A stretch of DNA of 64,000 nucleotides from Paramacrobiotus metropolitanus (taxonomy: Eukaryota > Tardigrada > Eutardigrada > Parachela > Macrobiotidae). Below are positions 45,901 through 55,236 of this stretch, one piece after another. Location of the stretch: NCBI RefSeq assembly GCF_019649055.1, contig NW_026570242.1:372001-436000 (forward strand), given 5' to 3'. Under the pieces are notes generated by a model. It had not been told where the DNA came from. It searched no databases and worked only from the letters and a program-made list of their open reading frames with translations. The translations under genes and the position numbers were made by a program. The first letter of the stretch is position 1, and every line of letters starts with the position of its first letter.

Positions 45901-48543
45901 TTTCAACGATATCAAGACGGTCCATACAACTTCACCCCCACGGAAATCATAACAAAGATATTAAGTGGTAACTTACGACCCCGCTTGTCAACTGGAAACG
46001 AAGTGCCGACGTCCATGACGCGCTTGATGAATTTCTGCTGGGCTTTTGCACCGCGTGACAGGCCACATTTCCGCAGCATCACAAGAGTACTTCGACTAGT
46101 TGTGTCACCCCGAAAACCAATTTCGGATCTTGTGGTAATCGAAAGTCAGCTGCTCGCCGACAAGCTGAAAAAAAAGGCAAAGAGGATGGAACATCGTTAC
46201 GAGATGGTTTCGAAAAGTTTCCACAAGTACAGCCGGACACTGGTGCCCTTTCCCATATGGCGAAGAATTTATTTGGGTAACAACTGTGGACACGTTGGGT
46301 AAGACAGCATGCCCAATTTGTGTAATTTTAGGACATATGCGGCCTCCTTTGAACCGCTACGAGGACGCCGTAGTACTCCGGTGTTCGCTAGCAAATTACG
46401 ATGCCATCATTGCGACAAGCGATCCACAGATTGCAATGGACACTATTAATCTTCTGCAGCGCGTGTTTGAAGAATTAGTAGAAAAGAACGGTCGGATATA
46501 TCGCATGTATCAAGATGGAGCGGCGGTAGTGGCCGTAGGTGGTGCGCCTTTCGGTTTGGAATTGGATCCCGTGCACAGCATCGCACAGACCGCTTTGGAT
46601 TACCTTGTCTGGGCTAACAACTCTCGAGCACCGTCGCAACCGGCATTGAAAATTCGAATGGGCATCCATTCGGGGTCGGTAGCAGCGGGATGTGTGGACT
46701 ACGCTGCGGCCCATTATGTTCTATTTGGAGAACTGATGAAGATTGCCTTTAATATCGAGCGGACATCCGAACCGTATCGCGTCCTGATATCCGAAGATTT
46801 CAATGACAAATTACGGCAGCGTAAGTCTGACATAAATACTTGCATGAACGACGTAATACTGGCAAGCGCTATTTACATAGATATATTTTCTTAGTGGCAA
46901 AAGTTTACGTGAAATATAAAGTCGTCGAATCCAGCCGGACCGTGCGAGGTTACGACAAGAAAACATTCTGGTTGATTGGCTCGAATGTTTATGATCAACA
47001 ATATCTATTGGACGATATTCTGTACGGCAAAGACGAGCTGGACATTGACAGCGACGAGCACATCGCGTATGGTTCGGAACTCGGCATTATTACTGATTGC
47101 CATGGCGTTGCCGTATGCAAACCCGACAGCCATCACTATGCGCATCGTGGTGAACCAGCAGTACTGGATTCGGCAGCAGTTATTCGAGGGCTGAAAAAAC
47201 GAAAAGCAGCGGCAATGAAAATGCCCCCACCCCATGTTCTAAAGGCCCAGATACTAGATCACCCTTCGCAAAAGAAGCACCGGAAGAAAGCTAAACATGA
47301 TCCTCTAGAAGTTGAGTCTGTGAAAGTACAGCCCGTTTCTCGAATTCCATTTAGTACTTATGATGAGGTGGAACAAGTTACGGCTACAGAAAGAGGTGTC
47401 TCTCCCGCGGATGTGCTCGTCGGGATACATCATGGTAGTAAGTTTACGGAGAGTTTCATTACTGTCGCTGCAATATGTATGATAAAGCGAGTAGTGAGTA
47501 TTAGTACTGTACCGCATTTGTTTTGTAGCTCAAATTCAGGGTGAGCATGACCCTGGTCACGATTTAACAAGATTTACCGAATTCAGTGCTACCACAAATC
47601 AAGCATATTTGATCCCATGTGACGGGGAATCTGCCATTGAAACTCGAACCTCGGATTTGGTACCGTGTCCGTCACTTTTTCAAGAATCAGCAGTATATTC
47701 CGAAGGTGAAGTGCGTTGGCCAATGAGGATTGATGTCTTGCACTCTCCACCGTACGGATCGTTGTTTGGCGCGATAAACATGAATTCTGCAGCAAACCAA
47801 CTGGAAAATATTCCAGATCGACCTTATACGGTCAAAAGTGAGCAACCTGTTGAAAGAGCCACGAATATAAAAGCGCGAACTGACGACCAGCAGCTGGTTG
47901 TTGAAAAGATAAGAAACGACGGGCTACTTGAAATTCGTCCAGAGAAAATGGAAGATTACAGTCGTGACCTTGCTGAGGGAACAGCAGCAGATCCGAAACA
48001 AGACACGGAACACGTTCTACTAGCTAGCAGTAGTAGCCGTGCCATATCTGTGTATGCTGATTTGCCAAGTATTCACAGTGATATTGGTAAGGTCACTCAA
48101 CAAGGTGTTTCAATGTTTATAATTTTTGTAATGGCGAGACAGGCCTTTTTACATTAGTACGGAAGTGCTTATTGAGATTAATAATTGCAGCTACGTACGG
48201 ACTGATTCCTCCAGTTCGTGTCGGCATTTCCCACCATGAATCTACGAGCTGGTCTTCGGCGCAGCAAGACCAAGAGAACGCTGATGCAGCGTTTACCACT
48301 TCCGACGATGCCCTCCCTCTACATATTGAACAAAGTGAAATCAAAGCCGATGAGGAGCCACTGCAAATGCTGTTGTCGGTCAATGCACCGTTCCAGCCGG
48401 ATGAGGATTTGATTGGTTTCAGTTCTGCTCAAACCAATCGCAACAATCCTCTACTAAGTCTCAATGAAAGTTCAGGTCACCAGGTGGAAAATTCGCAGTC
48501 CCACTCGGATGCTACCGGAAAACAAGATCATGCAGAGAACTGA
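42995..48543 (+). CDS. Receptor guanylate cyclase-like protein with PstS-like ectodomain, kinase-homology domain and degenerate cyclase domain; eleven exons
   Basis: Exons 42995-43706, 43842-44107, 44191-44907, 44980-45127, 45174-45363, 45427-45612, 45858-46276, 46332-46820, 46895-47437, 47529-48086 and 48191-48543 close in phase (about 1526 residues). Order: signal peptide; ectodomain resembling bacterial PstS phosphate-binding proteins (LPLMASGVFVAYYLPQIN, LEGILNGTITYWTDQRL, FVPGYASVANLVLSSYL, SYPLVYMYYMLI); one transmembrane helix (LLSLLSIPSLILVAYSIW); kinase-homology domain (GDIADGMEFLHYNGILHGNL); linker helix; class III cyclase fold (IRMGIHSGSVAAG, HYVLFGELMKIAFNIER); RGYDKKTFWLIG; then a polar tail of about 450 residues. 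Both metal-binding Asp and the catalytic Asn/Arg positions are substituted, so cGMP synthesis is unlikely unless it pairs with an active partner. The PstS-like ectodomain is not the usual ANF-receptor type of animal receptor cyclases. Confidence 0.88.
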
Positions 48544-48736
48544 TTGTCCGGTTTTTTGGTTTTGGTGCATGTTGTACTTACAAAGAAGTTTGAGAGTCTG
48601 CAACGAGCTGTAAATTTGTTCGGGAAACGGCGGCCACAGCTACTGTATTAATGCTACACTATTTATTCCGTTCACTTTGGTTTCTGTGTTAATTAATATG
48701 GTCACTGATTGTCCGACCGAAGGATGGTTCTGAATT

Positions 48737-48742
48737 AATAAA
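48737..48742 (+). other. Polyadenylation signal AATAAA of the receptor cyclase-like gene
   Basis: AATAAA about 190 bp after the stop codon, followed by a T/G-rich stretch (TTTTGTTGTTT), the usual layout of a cleavage site. Confidence 0.6.
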
Positions 48743-48743
48743 A

Positions 48744-49101
48744 TTTTGTTGTTTAGTCTCCAGTTAGCGTACTTCTAAGTTCTAACGCATAAGATAGATC
48801 TATATGAGTAGTTTGTAGTTCTAATTTTGACTCCAGACTTGAACTGGCTCGTACAGTTTGTAGTTTCTTTACTACAGTATTTCAGTGTTCCTGTGCAGGT
48901 CATCGAAAAAGGCAGAACTAACCAATAGAGCAGGCGACCGGTCGGCTTTTATTTTACCTTACGGACGGAGATGAACGAAAAGGCGTAAATAAAATCTTTG
49001 ACTTCTTAGGATTATAATATTAACGAAGTTTATAGTCATGTGTTCAAAAAAAGCGTATGACAAAAACAGATCAATTTTAAAAAATTAAAAACAGAACTTC
49101 A
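48744..49101. other. Short intergenic region between convergent genes
   Basis: About 0.36 kb between the cyclase-like poly(A) signal and the stop of the Pro-rich gene. No other feature seen. Confidence 0.4.
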
Positions 49102-52095
49102 CTAAGGTAATTCCAGTATTCCCAGGGCTCTGTACAAATGGTATTCGTCAAACATACGATCCCACCATGGCGTCGATTTTAGTCTCTTGATCTCCGAAGG
49201 CGGCAAGCTTTTAATGTCACGTGCGGGTACGCGAGGAGCCGGAGCTGCTGGTTGCTTTGGAGGAAGTGCTGGAGACTTGAGAACCGATGGTGGGAGTTTT
49301 CCTGGTGGTGGCATTTTGTTTTGCGTTTTCGGGCTCGGTCTGTTCACAGGAGCGGATATTTTCGGCGGAGGCGGCCTTCCGCTTGGAGGTGGTGGTGCAC
49401 GGGGTGGTGGTGGAGGAGGCCCTCTTGGAGGTGGGGGCATTCCCCTAGGTGGCGGCGGTCCTCTAGGAGGCGGAGGCATGTTTCTTGGCACTGGACCAGG
49501 CCCTCGAGGCCGGGCAGCCGGGCCTCTTGGTGGCAGCGGGGGCCCTCTTAACGGTGGTGGTGGACCTCTTGGCGGTGGACCTCTTAGGGGCTGTCCTCTT
49601 GGGGGTGGCCCTCGGGGAGGAGGAGGTCTGCCGCCAGGCGGAGCGCCACGCCCTGGTGGTGGCCCTCGGGGTGGCGGTCCACGCGGGCCAGGGGGCCCTC
49701 TCTGACCGGGGCCGCCTGGCGGAGGTCTTCCCGGCGGACCACGGGGTGCGCCAGGCTGTGGTCGCCCTGGTGGGCCAGGGCGTTGCGGGGGTCCTCCTGG
49801 CCCAGGCTGTCTGGGTGGAGGGCCACGAAATTGCGGTGGTCCTCGTGGTGGCGGTCCCCGCCCTGGTGGTGGACCCATTCCTGGCGGTGGCCCTTGTCCT
49901 GGAAATCCGCGTCCCGGTGGAGGCCCCCTGCCTGGAGGTGGTCCCCTGCCGGGCGGCGGCCCCATTCCAGGCGGTGGTCCTCTTCCTCTTTGAAAGCCTG
50001 GTGGACCGGGCTGAAATTGCATTTCTGATGCGGATTCTTCTGTGTCAAATTGGCTCTTGACCTCGGCTTCAGACGCAACTGGTTCGTCATCGTCGTCATC
50101 CATCTTCATGTCGGCAGACTGCTTAGCTTTGTTCTGAGAAACTTTCATAGAGAGCTTCGCCGAATCTGTTTTAGCCGCTACCGACTGTTTGTTATCTGTT
50201 TCATCGTTCTCCTCGATATCATGTTCGGTTCTGTGTCGTTTCGCAGCCCTTTTATCTCTGTTTCGGCGCATACGTTTTCGAGATTTCATTTCCGTTCGAT
50301 ACGCAGTCTCGCTAGTGTCGAGCTCTTTTTGCCTTTTTTCACCACTGGACTGTTTCTCTTGCTCTTGACCGGAAGCTTCAGCCCTGTACGGCTGCAGTCG
50401 CACCGGGTTTTGTGTTCTGTCCAGCTCAAGTTTGGCAGCTTGCCGCTGTTCTTGCCCTGTTTTTCGGTTGATTTTTTGTTTATATGCTCTGTCCTCATTC
50501 TTTACAGATGCCGCTTGTTCGTTCTCGTTGTAATCATCGTCGAATTCTGCCTTCGCTTTATCTTTCTTTCTGGCAGACTTGGCCTCAGTCTTAACAGTCT
50601 CTTTAATCTTGTTCTTCTTCGACAGCTTGGTCTTCTCCTTTCGGGACTGCGCATTTAGTTTGCCAGCTGCTTGTGCATTTTCGTTTTCGGTATCACGCCG
50701 TTTGCTCTCATCTTCATCATCATCTTCTGCATCCATCTGCTTTTCTGCCACGAAATCGGCGTTGGTTTCCTCCAGGAAGTCAGAAGTTGTTTCATGAGCC
50801 AGTTCAAAGTCATCGGCGTCGTTTTGTACAGAATCTTGTTTGTCAGCCTGCAAGGAAAATTAATTTTAAACAGCGTTCCACTTTAAAAAGTTTCCCAAAA
50901 CCAGCCAACCAACTGGAGGTTTTGCCCAAACAGCATGTCACACGAGCTGATGCAGTGTGTAATACACAAATTACGGACTCCAAAGGCGCCAGAGCGGCCT
51001 TCAAGCTAAGCCATACAATTATAGTGAATCTTCCGAGTTTTTAACTGTAATTCTAAAACAAATAGTTGGTTCGTTGAGATGGTTTTAGAATAATCAGTGT
51101 TTAGTAATCGTTATACGAGGTTTTGTTTGTTTTCTCATCTTTTCAGTAGGTGGTTCGCACGTCGCAAATTACAGACGGCAGCACAGGACAACTGAGACGA
51201 TGTCCGTAATATGCTGGAAACTCGCTGCCGTGTCACAGCCATAAGGTTGTGCGCGTAGTGACGTAGACATTGCCTAATACAACAAACCTACCGAATCAGC
51301 TGCTTTGTTGGAGCTGTCACTGTAATCGTCGTCGTCCAATCCCCAACTTGCGTCGTAAGCTGCTGTTCGTTTGGCCATGATGCCTTTGTTGCCTTTCGCT
51401 GTGTCGTCATCGTCATCATCCTCTTCGTCTAGCGATTCTTCATTCGACTCCTCTTTCGATTCTTCCTTTTGTTCAAAGTATGCCCTGCCTTCGGGCCGTC
51501 GATCCCATTTGGAAACATAAGCCTTCTTCGTGTCCAGTTCCGTCTTCTTAGTGTCTTTCTTTTTCTCTACTTTTTCGTTTTTATCATAATCGTCGTCATC
51601 GAATTTAACTTTGTCTTCAGCAATGCTAGCCATGTAATCCTCGTCCATTTCCTTTTTCGATTTCTTCGCCTCAGTCACGTCTTTTTTGTCACTGGCGTAG
51701 TCGTCGTCCTGGAATTCGGTTTTGACTTTTCTGGCGCTTTTCTCTTCGTAATCATCGTCGTCCATCTTGTAATCGTCATCGTCGAATATGACCTTTCTAC
51801 TCTTAAGGTCTTCTTCGTAGTCATCAAAGAGTTCCTGTTTACTTTTGCTTTCTTTAGCCACACTGTAGTCGTCATCATCTAAGACAACCATCTGTGATTC
51901 GTAGTCGTCGTCCTGAAATGCTGTATCGGCATCCATACGCGCGGCTCGCAGTTCGCGATTTTTGGCGCTGCGGGCAAACACATCTCCGACCAGCGTTCCC
52001 TCCAAGCCCATGTTATGAGGGAGTCCATCGTTGATGGAGATCTGGGCAGCAATTACAACAAGTAGTTCAACAAATCCAAATTTCACCATACGCAT
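49102..52095 (-). CDS. Secreted polyampholyte: DDDDY-repeat acidic part, charged middle, Pro/Gly/Arg-rich part; two exons
   Basis: Exon 1 is 51292-52095 and exon 2 is 49102-50847; the phase-0 junction (TCG/GTAGGT ... TTGCAG/GCT) gives about 849 residues. It starts with a signal peptide (VKFGFVELLVVIAAQISI). Residues 60-270 contain repeated DDDDY/DDDY units spaced by Lys-rich stretches. The middle is Lys/Glu/Arg-rich. Residues about 555-790 are dominated by PPPGRGPPPRGPP-type repeats. A short ordered-looking C-terminus (PSEIKRLKSTPWWDRMFDEY) closes it. I recognise no known family. Acidic repeats with Tyr suit calcium binding or Tyr sulphation, and the basic Pro-rich part could phase-separate with them. 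An extracellular matrix, mineral-associated or adhesive role is possible but unproven. Large open frames on the opposite strand are shadows of the repeats. Confidence 0.75.
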
Positions 52096-53587
52096 TCTAT
52101 AACTTTAGAGTTAACGATATTGTTCTGCAGCAGTACATCGGCTGCTGCCTCTTTGCCATGTTGGTTTTTCGTTTGGACTAGAAAACACCGGTAGTTTCCA
52201 TGGAAGAAAACGGTATTATGGTACGCATTGTTTACAGTAGTATATTTAAAAATTTTTATGCACATAATGTCAACTTATCAACCTTGAACACCAACGCTCC
52301 TGACGTCGGTCTTGGTTTCGTCGCTCAGTAGGTAATAAAGATGGCGGACATGTAACAACTTCTGAGTTTTGTGATCATATCGTGGAAATGAATGCTCTTT
52401 AAGGAAATGTATTCGTGTTTTTAAATTCTGGGTTATTTAATAACAATACGAAAAGTTAATGTAATGTTTAACTGGTTTCCTTCGTGTTTAACAACAATGA
52501 TTACATACTACGGTTACAAGTTCCAAAAACAACCAAAATCACTCCCTTCCGCAATTTTACTTCTGCCCGGCAAAGTGCCTAAAACTGCGGCAGCGTTTCC
52601 CTTCATTATCGCAAGACTAATGCGCTGTTTTAAGAAAGCGGTAGATCTGTTTTCTCCTGTCTTTTCGCGAATCAGGCGACCAAAAACGAATTGAATACGA
52701 AAAGTTGTTCGAATTCAAGTCTTTCGTTAGTACCAGCCAGTCGCACTTAACTTATTAAGCATGTCATAAGTTAACTTAATCATGACCGTTAACAAACGAT
52801 GTTTATTCCAAGCCTATTTTGATGGTCTTTGTTTCGCTTGAACAAAATTGTATGCAAATATTGTCGTAAAGAAAACCATGAATGAGCTTACAACGAGACA
52901 GTCAAGACTCGATCAATTCCTTTGTATTCCGGCGATTTCGCTGCGGTACGAGTATGTTTTAACCATTTCTGTGTTAGTTCAATGCTTTTTGAACATGGTT
53001 CCTTATTATTCTGATGTACATAATAACCACCTAAATCGGTTTTGGGTTGCTCTCAACGCTTTTCTAGCACAAGCTTGCAGGAAGCGGAAGAATCAGTGTA
53101 GCGAAAAGGATAGGAAATACAGATACAACGAATCAAGCAAATGAGATACTTATTTACAAAAAATCCTTCAGAGAGAACAGCCATTAGGTTTCACTCACGA
53201 TTGTATTCAGCTTCCAGCAGAAATACGCAGCGTAATAATTATTTTATTGTGAAAACATGGCTCAACTGAATTTGTACACTTTTATTGTTTTCTAATACGG
53301 TTTTGGTTTGCCTGCTTTTTATGCCGCAGTACATGCAAATTTTTTTTTCTAAGTAAATGCCGCAGTACATGCAAATTATGCTGCTCAGTGAACAGATAGT
53401 TTTCACATCGCGATCCAGTTTTTTTTGTACGCGGGTACTATCAACTCGCATTTTTCCAACAGAGCAGTTTATTAATGGGCTTACTTTGTCGTACAATATT
53501 TACACCGAAAAAAGTGATTCTGCGTTGTTTTTCTGCGCAAAAGCTTTCTGAGCGCAAGCTTTTGAGCTTCAAGCCATCTATTTGGAT
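52096..53587. other. Intergenic region
   Basis: About 1.5 kb. Open frames at 52464-52694 and 52848-53144 lack motifs and splice context. A duplicated stretch GCCGCAGTACATGCAAAT occurs at about 53323 and 53358. No gene is supported. Confidence 0.4.
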
Positions 53588-54265
53588 TTAAAAGCATTTA
53601 ATACTAGTCCAGTGAGTACAACAATTCATTAAATCCCAACCGAATATTTTCTTCGACGCGCAAAAGGCTTGGGCACTTGGATACGTATTAGGATAATAAA
53701 GGCACCCATACCAGTAGCCCACGGTTCGCCAAGACTCGTACCGCGGTGCAGTTTCCTTCCCGATAGCTCTAGGACAAGTTTGCGGCATACGAAAGCAACC
53801 GTTTTTTTCCCAACTATCGCAGCAACGCGGCACGTTGGGATAAACATCTCTTCCATAGCCCCACTCTCCGTAATACAAGCAGAACTGTGCCAGAGTCAAA
53901 TGCTGAGTATGGGCTATGTATGTAGTGCAGTCCCAGTTGTACCATTGGCGGTTTTTACCAATTATGGCTTTTGTGGCCGGATCCTGTTGATTAAAACCGT
54001 AGACCATGTTTGGACAAGGATTAGTTGCATTTGGACCCGTGTACGAACGAGTTGTCGTTATTCCCGTTGTCGTACTTTTTGCCGTTGTGCTGGTGGCTTG
54101 GCCTTTGATCACAAAGATCTGACTGCACAATACCAACAACAAAACGCTTATTTGACAGAAAATACCGCCATTCAGCGCTACACCAATTGAGTAGTACCAC
54201 ATTATTAACCATTCACCATGCAGATTTTTTAGCAGAACGGAGCGGTTCTGATTGTGATTTCGCAT
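53588..54265 (-). CDS. Secreted or membrane-anchored Thr-rich, Cys-rich protein, unrecognised
   Basis: A single open frame of 225 codons; the second Met (MWYYS, at 54202) is the more likely start because it directly precedes the hydrophobic segment (ISVLLLVLCSQIFVI), a signal peptide or anchor. A short Thr/Ser-rich linker (TTAKSTTTGITTTRS) leads into a domain with 12 Cys, including two CC pairs, and many aromatic residues (YNWDCTTYIAHT, CCDSWEKNGCFRMPQTC, YWYGCLYYP). The domain seems to be self-contained, ending four residues after its last CC motif at IKCF. No known family recognised. The neighbouring gene upstream has a similar Thr-rich stalk plus Cys-containing ectodomain. Confidence 0.66.
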   Translation of the reverse strand: MRNHNQNRSVLLKNLHGEWLIMWYYSIGVALNGGIFCQISVLLLVLCSQIFVIKGQATSTTAKSTTTGITTTRSYTGPNATNPCPNMVYGFNQQDPATKAIIGKNRQWYNWDCTTYIAHTQHLTLAQFCLYYGEWGYGRDVYPNVPRCCDSWEKNGCFRMPQTCPRAIGKETAPRYESWRTVGYWYGCLYYPNTYPSAQAFCASKKIFGWDLMNCCTHWTSIKCF

Positions 54266-54915
54266 TATTTCTAGCAGTTAAACAAGAGTCATTAGTATGA
54301 TGTTGCTACGGAATATTTGCTTGCCATAAATGGTTAGGATAAATGCCGTCTAAAAAAATGCTTTCTACTGTACCTGATTCCTTGCAAGTTGCGAGTACTG
54401 CAGTACAGTACTATATAGCGCTTTAAGAGGTATACCACCCTTTCGCTGTTACGTAATCCTTGTCTAACCATTGATACAGAGATTAACATCTAACCCGCTG
54501 GCAAAATATAGCCTCGACTGAAACAGCTAAAATGCATACTTCTACAGTACTTAATTTTCGTTTATCGATACATACTGTAGATTTCTACTAGTAAAGTGGA
54601 AGCACATTCGATTTACCGCAATACAGTATTATAAAAAAATTAAGAATTCACAAAAAATAATAATAAAGCAAGAAAATTGTAAGAAGAAACGATAACGCAG
54701 AAACGATATTGTGACAGGATAAAAGGCTATTATAAAAAGACAAAGTCAAAAATAACCCGAATTAACAGAATTACAGTTACTAAACCCTTAATCTGGCGCT
54801 CCAGCACGCCCATTTTCTATGTCGAACGGATGAACCCCATTACTCGATATCATCCCGAGTAACCTGCCATTTCCAACAATTTTCAATTTTCCGGGCACCA
54901 CTACCAATCATATGT
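54266..54915. other. Intergenic region
   Basis: About 0.65 kb without recognised features, A-rich around 54630-54760. Confidence 0.4.
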
Positions 54916-55043
54916 CTACTGCTCTCTTCCCAGGAAACACTTAGTTACTGCGATCCATATCGTTCCAGCAATAAAAAGCGTAATTGCAGCGGCCGTCAAA
55001 ACGATGGAATATTGCCAAGAAGAAATGCTTGGAATCCAAGTAT
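54916..55043 (-). CDS. Probable alternative terminal exon of the mucin-like membrane protein
   Basis: After a good acceptor (TTTTGTTACAG), a 128 bp phase-1 frame encodes WIPSISSWQYSIVL, a second hydrophobic helix (TAAAITLFIAGTIWIAV) and a short tail TKCFLGREQ ending in TAG. The phase fits the donor of the Thr-rich exon (58213). It lies 194 bp beyond the main stop codon, so it could replace exons 4-5 and give a different membrane anchor with almost no cytoplasmic tail. It could instead be the end of a duplicated, otherwise lost gene copy. Confidence 0.5.
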
Positions 55044-55236
55044 CTGTAACAAAACACTATTGTTAGTGACACTATGGTTAAGTTAAGTAATGAGTAATAA
55101 TCTAAAATCAAAACAGTCATAAAAGTATGTTCTTGGCCTGTAGTTTTTATCGCTTAAGCAACCGCCAGTTACGAATCACATGGGCTGAACTCACTGTTTA
55201 GAGCAGCGTGACACCACTTGGCCTTTTTCGTGTTTA

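Noticed and set aside
49187-50060. Long plus-strand open frames rich in Gly, Trp and Arg
   Set aside because: They are antisense shadows of the Pro/Arg/Gly-rich coding exon on the minus strand; codon bias and the spliced signal-peptide exon support the minus strand.
50050-50658. Plus-strand 202-codon frame with hydrophobic, membrane-like composition
   Set aside because: Antisense of the Lys/Glu-rich part of the polyampholyte (Lys/Glu codons read as Leu/Phe/Ser on the other strand); no motif.
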